IMG/VR virus record: IMGVR_UViG_3300020195_000027
Location: 1 to 64,000 of that record
Origin: a virus
DNA length: 64,000 nt
Reading direction: 5' to 3' (one strand)
Below, piece by piece: positions 1-7,001 of this stretch. The position numbers and the translations under genes were made by a program. The notes beneath the pieces were generated by a model. That model was not told the origin of the DNA, did no database searches, and saw nothing but the letters and a program-made list of their open reading frames with translations. Each line of letters begins with the position of its first letter. Position 1 is the stretch's first letter.

Positions 1-280
1 TCTTTATCGCTCTCTGGGCTTTTACTTTTTCTTCAAGAAGGGTAATCTCTTTAGAGTCTTTTTTTAGTTTTTTAATTTCTCTATCTATTTCTTTAATTTC
101 TAGCTCTAGGCCTTCTTTTACGTCTTCACTCCATTTATCCAGTTTCTCAGACTCTTCCTTTAAGGCTAAAAAGCGATCCTCGAACGGTGTTTCGTCATCT
201 ATTGCAATCTCTGCACCGACATATCGTCCCGGCGTAAGTACGTACCCATACCACTTGATCTCAACCGTCTTTAAGGTTCT
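1..280 (-). pseudogene. C-terminal fragment of type I R-M HsdM
   Basis: Reading the minus strand gives an open frame containing the HsdM C-terminal signature [13 protein letters not shown] followed by DDETPFEDRF, then a Lys/Glu-rich coiled coil that continues off the left edge. The same signature occurs in the complete HsdM at 57737-59329, at clearly diverged nucleotide identity, so this is a different hsdM copy. In this frame a stop lies just upstream at 281-283, no usable start codon follows it, and the methyltransferase core ([12 protein letters not shown]) is absent. The upstream part is replaced by the ParB-like gene, whose last 20 bases overlap. I read it as a 5'-truncated remnant; a fused gene with an unusual start is less likely. 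Confidence 0.7.
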
Positions 281-818
281 TCACAAATTCACTTAAGTCA
301 GATTGACAGCTAGGACAAAAAGTTTTTTTAGGTTCAGAAAGTTTTTGTTCATATTCTTCAGGCTCCTCAAATGAAAAATATTCTTCTTTGAATTTATGGA
401 ATTTAATTTCAGGTAAACTATATGATTGAATGAGATCGTCAACATCAAATTTATTTTCAATCGTGTATTGATAAAGCCCATCAGAATTTATTTTTCCAAA
501 TTGAGATGCGTGATATAGAACATTTTTCTTAGCATCTTCAAATGTGTCAGCTTCGACTATATTGATAGGAACATTTGGTACTTTCACTCCTTGATTATGT
601 AACTCAATCAACACTCTTAATCTCTGATGACCATCAATTACAAAATGATTTTCACCATCAACCCACACGTTTATAGGCGAGGTAAAGCCCATGGTTAAAA
701 TACTTTTTCGTAACAACTCGAAATTATTTTTATCTAAATCTTTTAAGTTGCCTTGAAATGGTTTTAGTTTATGAATGGAAATTTCTTCGTGCCCTTTTGA
801 TTTAATAATTACTTCCAT
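261..818 (-). CDS. ParB/Srx-like DNA-binding/nuclease-fold protein
   Basis: The start is placed at ATG 818 because AAAGGAG lies eight bases upstream; the open frame itself reaches 878 without a ribosome site. The product is about 185 residues. The N-terminal half has the ParB-like pattern: a target segment (SIHKLKPFQGN), LRKSILTMGFTSPINVW, and the hallmark FVIDGHQRLRVL. The C-terminus ends in a CPSCQSDL zinc-knuckle half. Short ParB-domain proteins of this type are common in phage and mobile-element early regions, often beside or fused to DNA methylases; the role here is unknown. It is transcribed away from the late operon and overlaps the hsdM remnant. Confidence 0.8.
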   Translation of the reverse strand: MEVIIKSKGHEEISIHKLKPFQGNLKDLDKNNFELLRKSILTMGFTSPINVWVDGENHFVIDGHQRLRVLIELHNQGVKVPNVPINIVEADTFEDAKKNVLYHASQFGKINSDGLYQYTIENKFDVDDLIQSYSLPEIKFHKFKEEYFSFEEPEEYEQKLSEPKKTFCPSCQSDLSEFVKNLKDG

Positions 819-934
819 ATATTTCTCCTTTAAAATTTTTCTGTGATTATCTGCCACTATAATAAATTCTTGGTTCACATTGCGAATATAATACCGAACA
901 GTTCGTTACTAAAATATCTTTGGAGGAAAAATAC

Positions 935-964
935 GGGGAAATAACTTTTTTAAAAAGTCTCCCC
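935..964. repeat. Extended hairpin / inverted repeat
   Basis: GGGGA (935-939) and TCCCC (960-964) flank ACTTTTT (944-950) and AAAAAGT (952-958), giving a two-part stem with a small internal bulge. Its place in the divergent control region suggests a terminator or repressor site; the sequence alone does not decide. Confidence 0.5.
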
Positions 965-970
965 AACTAA

Positions 971-1099
971 ATCAAGCCAGAGGGAAAATATCTGGCAAAT
1001 GCCGACGTGCCAGGTTTTGCGGACAAAGAGCTGCTATCTGTCCCACAAAATAATCCAAACAATGACACGTCAACAGACCAACTAAATGTTAGTTTTTAA
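971..1099 (+). pseudogene. Possible gene remnant without start codon
   Basis: After a TAA at 968-970 the plus strand reads 42 codons of protein-like sequence (includes ADVPGFADKELLSVPQNN) to a TAA at 1097-1099. No start codon or ribosome site is present, and the segment follows a hairpin. It may be the 3' end of a lost gene upstream of terS. It could also be chance; confidence is low. Confidence 0.2.
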
Positions 1100-1142
1100 A
1101 TGCCGATTACTCTTCGGGTAAACACACTGGTAATATATTACA

Positions 1143-1748
1143 ATGGAAAATGACACGACAAAACAAAACGAAATGCAACACATTGACGCACCGGAGCAAT
1201 CTATCTGGGATAAGTTCTTCGATCCTACTTTAGCAAATAAACTCGATGACATGGCTATACGTGTCTTACACATTGAGATAGAAAATCCTGCCATCAATCA
1301 AGACGAAATAGCACAGATGATCGGAGTTCACAGGTCAACAATTTGGGAGCGCAGGAAGACTTTGGTCTATAAAAAGATGCTTGCCCAGGCCAGGAGAACA
1401 GCATTTCAAAAGTTCTGTGACCTTCAGGATGAGGCGATAAAAAAAATGAAGGTCCACCTAAACGGAACCAGTAAGAGACTCTCATTTGAGGCTTCAAAGT
1501 TTATTCTTGGCCAGATGAGTACAATGGCAGTCGAAAAAGCCAAGGCCGAGACGGCACTAGAGATGCAGGACAGGGCTAGAAAAGTAGTAACCAAGCACGA
1601 GGTAAGGGTTATATTTCCCGATTCAATGCCCATTCTTGTAGACTCCGGACAGGTTTCGGACGTTTCAGAGGGGGTTATTGAGCAAAATCAGATAGAAGAG
1701 GACAAGTCTGCACCGTTCGGCGGCGGGTTCGCAGGTAATAACGAGTAA
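1143..1748 (+). CDS. Putative terminase small subunit (TerS-like HTH protein)
   Basis: This 201-residue protein has an N-terminal helix-turn-helix (INQDEIAQMIGVHRSTIWER, about residues 52-71), a helical region with KRLSFEASKFILGQ (about 118-131), and an acidic tail. That order, the length, and the position as first gene of the late operon just before the portal fit TerS, which recognises pac/cos DNA and hands it to TerL. Family assignment is by pattern only. There is no Shine-Dalgarno before ATG 1143; a TAATAT box sits immediately upstream, so a leaderless message is possible. Unusually, TerL is not next to it but about 47 kb downstream. Confidence 0.65.
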   Translation: MENDTTKQNEMQHIDAPEQSIWDKFFDPTLANKLDDMAIRVLHIEIENPAINQDEIAQMIGVHRSTIWERRKTLVYKKMLAQARRTAFQKFCDLQDEAIKKMKVHLNGTSKRLSFEASKFILGQMSTMAVEKAKAETALEMQDRARKVVTKHEVRVIFPDSMPILVDSGQVSDVSEGVIEQNQIEEDKSAPFGGGFAGNNE

Positions 1749-1781
1749 AAAAAGGTATGAGAGTAAAGCACACATTGCAGT

Positions 1782-1922
1782 ATGCCGGCGCAGTTAGCAA
1801 TTGATTGCTGGATGGCTCTTGGGCCACAGATAGACGCAGGTGCTCCAAAAGGAAGGGTTGAGCTAGGTGTGGGTTATCTATGGATCGAAAACTCTACCGA
1901 ATCAAACAAAACAATCCACTAA
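1782..1922 (+). CDS. Small ORF of unknown function
   Basis: The 46-codon frame encodes a plausible folded sequence (AIDCWMALGPQIDAG, then KGRVELGVGYLWIEN). It fills most of the gap between terS and the portal gene. No clear ribosome site precedes ATG 1782. It may be a small head gene or the remnant of a larger gene displaced from between terS and portal. Low confidence. Confidence 0.3.
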   Translation: MPAQLAIDCWMALGPQIDAGAPKGRVELGVGYLWIENSTESNKTIH

Positions 1923-1993
1923 TGGAAAACAAATGAGCAAAAACAAGTATAAAAACTTTGTGAATCCCGCCAATGCCCAAAAGGAGCTTGTTA

Positions 1994-4900
1994 GTGTCAG
2001 ATAATTTATTTCAACGGATTTTTGGCAATAGTCGTGAAATTAAAAAACTAGAGACAGAACTTAAATCTTTGCGCGGTGAGATGGAAGAAAATTCGATTGA
2101 TTCATATATTGAGCAAATTAGCGCATACGACAAAAGCACTGATGATTCTGGATTTCCTGTAAGTAATAATTACAACTACCACAGCGCAATAGAGCAGGAT
2201 ATAGCCAAAGTTACCCTACATAGACTATATGTGTCTGAGGGCTGGATGTATATAGCTGTCACGGCAATAGCAAAGACCATCGCGTCATTGCCATTCGTGT
2301 TAGAAAAACAAGTTGTCACGACTGAGTATGTTGACGCGTCAAATCCAGACGCGGGAACCATAAGAGCTGACTCATGGGTTGACGCTAATGGTGAGCCTGA
2401 GCATGAAATTTTTCAATATCCAAACTCCACAAGCACAGCAATTGAATTTTACATGATGATCATAATTGACCTGTTAAGTACGGGAGAGGCGTTCATATAT
2501 ATTGACCGCGGACCAGACGCAGCGGAAGTTAAAAACGCAAAAAAAATCCGACTAAAACAAAATCAAAACGGAGTTAAGGGACTTTACAGGATGAACTCTT
2601 CGGCAATTGAGCCGATAGTTGAGCCTGGAGAACTTCACATCCAAGGATACGCCGCCAATACTGCGGGTGGATATTTCAAGTTCGAGACTGAAAACATTAT
2701 CCACATAAGATTACCAAATCCCGTTGATCCAACGAGGGGCTTGTCTCCAATTGTGCCAGTAATGAAAAACATATTGCTTGATCGGTACACAACAGAACAC
2801 ATGATCAGGTTTTATAAGCAAGGCGCACGACTCGGCGGCGCAATTGAAACCGATAAGAAGCTTTCTAAAGACCAGATCACCAGACTGCAACGATCATTTG
2901 AGCAGGACTTCACAGGCCGCCAAAACCATCACAGGACGCTCATTCTTCCAGAGGGCATGAAGTATCGGACCATCGAACAAAACCCCGGTGAAACGTCTCT
3001 AATTGAGTTTAACAAGCAAAATAGAGAGCCAGTGTTATCAGCTTATGGACTTCCCCCGATCAAGGCCGGAATATTAGACGGGGCATCATTCGCCAATGCG
3101 CTAACTCAAGAGAAATCCTATTACCAAGATACTATTAAACCACTCTTAGAAATATTACAGCAATCCCTGAATCTATCAGAGAACCTAATCGCAGCAGACA
3201 GAAAAATCAGAATCAGATTCGACATGTCTGGGGTCGAAGCACTACAAGAAAACGAAACAGAAAAATCCTCAACAGCAGCGTCAAAACTTTCTTCTGGAAT
3301 GACAATCAATGAAGTTCGAAGAGAGGTGTGGGGCCTACCCCCGGTTGATGGTGGCGACCGACTTCATCCGTCCCTATCGGCTCCAGAACCTCCTCCCATG
3401 CTTCCAATGCCACCACCTCCTGACACGTCGGGTAAAGGGATAGGCGTAAGCAGTTCCAAAGAAATAATGGACATAGTTAAGGCATTTATCAAGGGTGACA
3501 TTACGCTAGATGCGGCGGTGATGATTCTTGGACAAGCTTGCGGCATTGACCAAGCGGCTGCATATTCTATGTTGGGCCACAAAGAAAAAATTAACATTCC
3601 ACAGAACACTACTCCATCGGACGTTGTGCCAACTACGGACACATTCGAGGCTAGGGTTGCACAGTTGATTTCAATCATGGTTCAAGATGGGGTTGAGGTT
3701 GCGGTAGCTACTAGGGCAGCAATTGAGCGCGCTATACTTGAGGGATTTGTCCCATCGGCTCCTATTGAAACCGTTGGAGACGACGGGGATAAAGACGGGG
3801 AATGGAATCCAGTTGCCGTTGGCGATAACGTGGTTAAGCCTCCAAGGCTTCCATCTTATGATGATGAGGATGATTCAGATTTAAAACAATCCGAGATCCC
3901 AGAACGATATGCGCCAATTAACTTTGAGCCAAGCGACGAAATATCCAAGGAAGCAAGCCAAGGGCTAACTTGGGCTGGTGAGTATTCATTGGGAACAGAA
4001 TCCCAAAAAGCCAGGGCCACGAAACTAAAAGATAAAGCAATGATGACTCCACAATCCATTAAGACAATGGCTTCTTTCTTTTCTCGCAATGATGAGAACA
4101 GAGGATATGAGGAGGATGACAAGCCAAAACCAGGCGAAATTTTATGGAAACTGTATGGCGGGGATTCGGGTCAAGCGTGGGCTAATGAAACCTACGAGTC
4201 CATGCTGGTAATAGATGACGAGGAAATCAAAAGTCTTAAGACCGAGATCCCGTACACAAAAGAGTTTCTTGATACATATAGAAAAGGTCTAACCGAGGAA
4301 AATATTAAGGACATACTTGAACTACGAGAGGAAGAGGTTGTTTCTTTCTTTGAGAGAGTGTCCAAGCTATTCCTAGACCAAGCAAGAAAACACTTTAGAC
4401 TTAAAGGTGGCAAATACATAATCAAAGCCGAAGAGAGTCCTTTTGATGCGGAAAAAATCAATAAGTTTATTGAAGAGGAAGCCAAGAGAAATCCAATCGC
4501 ATTAAGACGGGCGCATGATCTTGGATATGATAACACATTAGAAAAATATCCAATAGATATTGACGAAAAGAAAACAACGGCAGCTTTGAAGAATTTAGCC
4601 AGATTAAGCATCCTCTCTGTTGTGGCGACTACAGAAGACGACGTTACCCGAATGATATTTTTAGGAACATCAGAAGGCGACTCCGCAGGAAAGATGAGAG
4701 AAAGACTTACCGAATATTTTCAGGGAAGCAAAACCCTTTCAAGAATCCAAACAATAGTAAGAACAGAATCATTAATGTCGGTGTCGTTAGGGCAGGACTT
4801 AAAAACACAATCACTTAAAAAAGAATACCCAGAATTGGCGACCAAACTTAGAAAGGTTTGGATTACCGCTCAGGATGAAAGAGTCAGAGGAAATCCTGGT

Positions 4901-6946
4901 GGAATATATCCCGACTCAGAATTTAACCATTTCGTTTTAGACGGCGTTGTCATTGACGAAACAAAGAGATTCCCAAGTGGCTTAAGGTATCCAAGAGATC
5001 CTGGTGGAAAAGCTGGTAATATTATTAACTGCTTTCTTCCTGGCACTGAGGTCTCAGGAATATTTATAGCAGGGGTCAAATCTGATTACACTGGACCTGC
5101 CATCGAGATAAAGACCGAGTCTGGAAGGAAACTTAGGGTCACGACCAATCACAAAATACTTACCAAAAGAGGTTGGCTTGCCGCCAAAGATATTAATGGA
5201 TTTGATGAGGTTATTTCTTACAAAACCCCAATCGACTCCGCTCTTGTGGTAGGAGAGATCAACAAAGATAATAAACCATCCCTGGTCGAGAATGTATTTA
5301 AGTCTCTTCTTATAGATGGGGAATCTTTGCGTAGGGATTTGAGAGCCAATGATCTCAATGGCGATTCTGAGTTTATCAATGGAAGCGTCAATGTTGTAAT
5401 TTCCAATAGCCTTTTGTTCAGTGACGGTAAATCCGTTGTTCGTCAAAAAATTAATGATACTATCCTCAAACAAAAACTTATGAGTCTTTCTAATTTGTCT
5501 GGTTTTAGCTCTAGCAATTTTAGTGGAGACAAGATCGACCTGCCCGCGCCTAGCGTTCCAGGCAGAAGAGCATTGTTGAATGACTCTCTTTCTATCGTGT
5601 TTGATTCTGGACCACTTCAAGGACTCGGATTCAGAAGAACCTCGCTGTTGGAATCCAAGTTTATTGAAGTGTCGGACGATAGAAATCCTGCTGATCCCGT
5701 ATTTATTCGAGAGTTCGTTAACAGAGAATCCGATTTTATGTTCTTCGATAAGGTCATTGAAATTAATCTTTTTGACTATTGCGGCCATGTGTACGATCTC
5801 CAATCTCTAAGTGGTTGTTTAATGTCTGATGGCGTATTAACGCATAATTGTCGATGCACACATCTTGTTTTCGTATCAGAGGATGAGGATGACGTATTGG
5901 ATAGTCTAGGAAGATCACCAGCTAAAGGTGGTCCAGGAAGCGGTTGCAGGGGTCCAAGCTGCGGAAGACCTCGCGGATCGGGAAGCGGGGATAAAATAGA
6001 AGAGGTATTGGAAGCCGTTGGCGCACCAAATCCCAAGGGTGGATCATCACAAGCGGCGTGGCAGTTATGCGATCCGGCTTGTCGCTACACAGAAAAAAGA
6101 GCAGCACTACACAATCAAACTGTAGCCAGAACATTAAGAGATGGAAAAAAGGGAAATCCACCAATAGCTATATTAACGGCTGGTGGCGGTGGGGCTGGTA
6201 AATCCACAACCATGCAATTAGTTCTTACACAATTTCCTCAAAAATTTGTACATTTGGATTCAGACAAATTCAAAAAAGAATTGCCAGAATATCGTGCGTT
6301 GACAAAGGCGAAGAATCCCAAGGCTGCTTCATTTGTTCACGAAGAGTCCAGCGACCTAGTTGCTAAGGCGTTTAAAGAATCAATTACAAAAAACAAAAAC
6401 CTAATTTATGATTCTACCTTCTCTAATCCAGATAAGGCGACTAACATAATAACCAGACTAAAAAGCGAAGGATATAAAGTTCACCTTGTTTATACTGATG
6501 TGCCAGCTGCCACGGCAATTGAACGGGCGGCTGGTAGAGCAAATAGAAGCGGTCGGTCTGTTCCTTTGGACGTGCTTAAAAAAGCTCACGCTGGAGCTAT
6601 CCTCACGCTTAATAAGGTTAACTCTTTACCAGATACCGTTACGGTTTTTTCCAACATTGGAAAGACACCTAAAATTGCGTATCAAAGACTTGGTCCATCC
6701 GAGACAGTTATCAATAATCTACTTCTAAACGAAATGAAAGTTAGGGGCCACTCAATCAAAGCTCTTGGAAACAATGAGGATGTATTCGAGATCGATCCTT
6801 TATTCATGGAGTTTATGAATACTTGGTATGAAACCGAAGTCCAAGAGGATGACGACATACTTGATGTTTATGACGAGGGTGTGGACATTGACCAGTATCC
6901 AGAGGCAAAAGAAAACGCCGAATCTGGTGAAAAAGGAGAAATTTAA
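1994..6946 (+). CDS. Portal-MuF-zeta toxin fusion interrupted by an intein
   Basis: The likely start is GTG 1994, seven bases after AAGGAG; an in-frame ATG lies at 1973, and residue numbers below count from that ATG (1657 codons). Residues about 20-480 are an HK97-type portal (FYKQGARLGGAIE, then LSAYGLPPIKAGILDGASF), the dodecameric DNA-entry ring. About 480-830 is an acidic linker. About 850-1300 is a MuF/SPP1 gp7 minor head domain (IVRTESLMS, VWITAQDERVR, then IIN/CRCT). An intein occupies 1020-1292. A low-complexity GPGSGCRG hinge leads to a zeta-toxin kinase at about 1395-1590 with Walker A GGGGAGKST (near 1404), DSDKFKKELPEY, HEESS and DSTF. Zeta toxins phosphorylate UDP-N-acetylglucosamine; MuF proteins are known carriers of polymorphic toxin domains. 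No antitoxin gene was recognised nearby. Having portal, MuF and toxin in one chain is unusual; a sequencing fusion is not suggested, as the frame is intact. Confidence 0.88.
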   Translation: MSDNLFQRIFGNSREIKKLETELKSLRGEMEENSIDSYIEQISAYDKSTDDSGFPVSNNYNYHSAIEQDIAKVTLHRLYVSEGWMYIAVTAIAKTIASLPFVLEKQVVTTEYVDASNPDAGTIRADSWVDANGEPEHEIFQYPNSTSTAIEFYMMIIIDLLSTGEAFIYIDRGPDAAEVKNAKKIRLKQNQNGVKGLYRMNSSAIEPIVEPGELHIQGYAANTAGGYFKFETENIIHIRLPNPVDPTRGLSPIVPVMKNILLDRYTTEHMIRFYKQGARLGGAIETDKKLSKDQITRLQRSFEQDFTGRQNHHRTLILPEGMKYRTIEQNPGETSLIEFNKQNREPVLSAYGLPPIKAGILDGASFANALTQEKSYYQDTIKPLLEILQQSLNLSENLIAADRKIRIRFDMSGVEALQENETEKSSTAASKLSSGMTINEVRREVWGLPPVDGGDRLHPSLSAPEPPPMLPMPPPPDTSGKGIGVSSSKEIMDIVKAFIKGDITLDAAVMILGQACGIDQAAAYSMLGHKEKINIPQNTTPSDVVPTTDTFEARVAQLISIMVQDGVEVAVATRAAIERAILEGFVPSAPIETVGDDGDKDGEWNPVAVGDNVVKPPRLPSYDDEDDSDLKQSEIPERYAPINFEPSDEISKEASQGLTWAGEYSLGTESQKARATKLKDKAMMTPQSIKTMASFFSRNDENRGYEEDDKPKPGEILWKLYGGDSGQAWANETYESMLVIDDEEIKSLKTEIPYTKEFLDTYRKGLTEENIKDILELREEEVVSFFERVSKLFLDQARKHFRLKGGKYIIKAEESPFDAEKINKFIEEEAKRNPIALRRAHDLGYDNTLEKYPIDIDEKKTTAALKNLARLSILSVVATTEDDVTRMIFLGTSEGDSAGKMRERLTEYFQGSKTLSRIQTIVRTESLMSVSLGQDLKTQSLKKEYPELATKLRKVWITAQDERVRGNPGGIYPDSEFNHFVLDGVVIDETKRFPSGLRYPRDPGGKAGNIINCFLPGTEVSGIFIAGVKSDYTGPAIEIKTESGRKLRVTTNHKILTKRGWLAAKDINGFDEVISYKTPIDSALVVGEINKDNKPSLVENVFKSLLIDGESLRRDLRANDLNGDSEFINGSVNVVISNSLLFSDGKSVVRQKINDTILKQKLMSLSNLSGFSSSNFSGDKIDLPAPSVPGRRALLNDSLSIVFDSGPLQGLGFRRTSLLESKFIEVSDDRNPADPVFIREFVNRESDFMFFDKVIEINLFDYCGHVYDLQSLSGCLMSDGVLTHNCRCTHLVFVSEDEDDVLDSLGRSPAKGGPGSGCRGPSCGRPRGSGSGDKIEEVLEAVGAPNPKGGSSQAAWQLCDPACRYTEKRAALHNQTVARTLRDGKKGNPPIAILTAGGGGAGKSTTMQLVLTQFPQKFVHLDSDKFKKELPEYRALTKAKNPKAASFVHEESSDLVAKAFKESITKNKNLIYDSTFSNPDKATNIITRLKSEGYKVHLVYTDVPAATAIERAAGRANRSGRSVPLDVLKKAHAGAILTLNKVNSLPDTVTVFSNIGKTPKIAYQRLGPSETVINNLLLNEMKVRGHSIKALGNNEDVFEIDPLFMEFMNTWYETEVQEDDDILDVYDEGVDIDQYPEAKENAESGEKGEI
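5030..5848 (+). mobile_element. Hint-domain intein inserted in the MuF NCRC motif
   Basis: Splicing blocks are visible in frame with the host gene: N-terminal Cys1020 in CFLPGTEV (block A), RVTTNHKILTKRGW (block B, TxxH), FDKVIEINLFDYCGHVYDLQ (block F) and GVLTHN before Cys1293 (block G with terminal His-Asn). Excision rejoins IIN to CRCT, restoring the conserved NCRC motif of MuF proteins. Length is 273 residues. The sense-strand middle (about 1085-1245) has no LAGLIDADG or HNH motif and is Ser/Leu/Asn-rich. This is what one expects if the other strand is the one under selection. Confidence 0.93.
5054..5788 (-). CDS. Antisense homing endonuclease-like gene nested in the intein
   Basis: ATG 5788 is preceded by GGAG with nine bases between; the frame could also be entered at TTG 5803. 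The 244-residue product begins with a HTH/NUMOD-like DNA-binding module (GFSVNELSNKYGISRISIVR, residues 20-39, then KKLG-like spacing and an ARRG motif near 79-82). A Vsr-like or PD-(D/E)XK nuclease core follows: E108 in FEDSII, D134 in GNYNID, E145 in RIAIEIIG, and LKYILDQGWFIIFVDL. This resembles the Vsr-related homing nucleases known from phage introns and split inteins. The gene lies entirely within the intein on the opposite strand; its start sits in the block F codons and its stop within block A. It would make intein-less NCRC alleles targets for homing (inference). Expression against the late operon would need its own minus-strand promoter, which I could not define. Confidence 0.85.
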   Translation of the reverse strand: MAAIVKKINFNDLIEEHKIGFSVNELSNKYGISRISIVRHFNKLGFQQRGSSESESLKWSRIKHDRKRVIQQCSSAWNARRGQVDLVSTKIARAKTRQIRKTHKFLFEDSIINFLTNNGFTVTEQKAIGNYNIDASIDKLRIAIEIIGSQIPTQRFPIYKKRLKYILDQGWFIIFVDLSYHKSGVDWGFVRNNLIKSINIFGGKPTSFGKYFVIGRDPKFPSRLGLYLDGRSSVIRFDPCYKYS

Positions 6947-6947
6947 C

Positions 6948-7001
6948 ATGGATCACAAAATTAAAGATGCAAGTAAAACCGTACAAAGGGGAGCGACATG
7001 A
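6948..7001 (+). CDS. 17-codon leader peptide coupled to protease start
   Basis: AAGGAG lies nine bases before ATG 6948. The frame ends in TGA overlapping the ATG of the next gene (ATGA at 6998-7001). This arrangement suggests translational coupling from the portal fusion into the protease gene rather than a functional peptide. Confidence 0.4.
   Translation: MDHKIKDASKTVQRGAT

Larger units (their letters stand above)
819..1142. promoter_or_regulatory. Divergent control region between early (minus) and late (plus) genes
   Basis: This non-coding stretch separates the ParB-like gene from terS. It contains a CGAAC-A-GTTCG palindrome at 895-905, a hairpin at 935-964 (GGGGA/TCCCC arms enclosing ACTTTTT/AAAAAGT), a GGACA/TGTCC inverted repeat at about 1021-1043, and the 12-bp palindrome GTAATATATTAC at 1130-1141 directly before the terS ATG. 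Promoters for both directions are expected here (inference). The hairpin could be a terminator or an operator. Confidence 0.5.

Noticed and set aside
895-905. LexA-type SOS box at CGAAC-A-GTTCG
   Set aside because: The GAAC/GTTC half-sites are one base apart, not the four-base spacing of the Gram-positive LexA box; kept only as a generic palindrome.
4192-4611. 139-codon minus-strand open frame within the MuF region
   Set aside because: Ser/Leu-rich antisense shadow. Unlike the frame at 5788-5054 it shows no domain motif.
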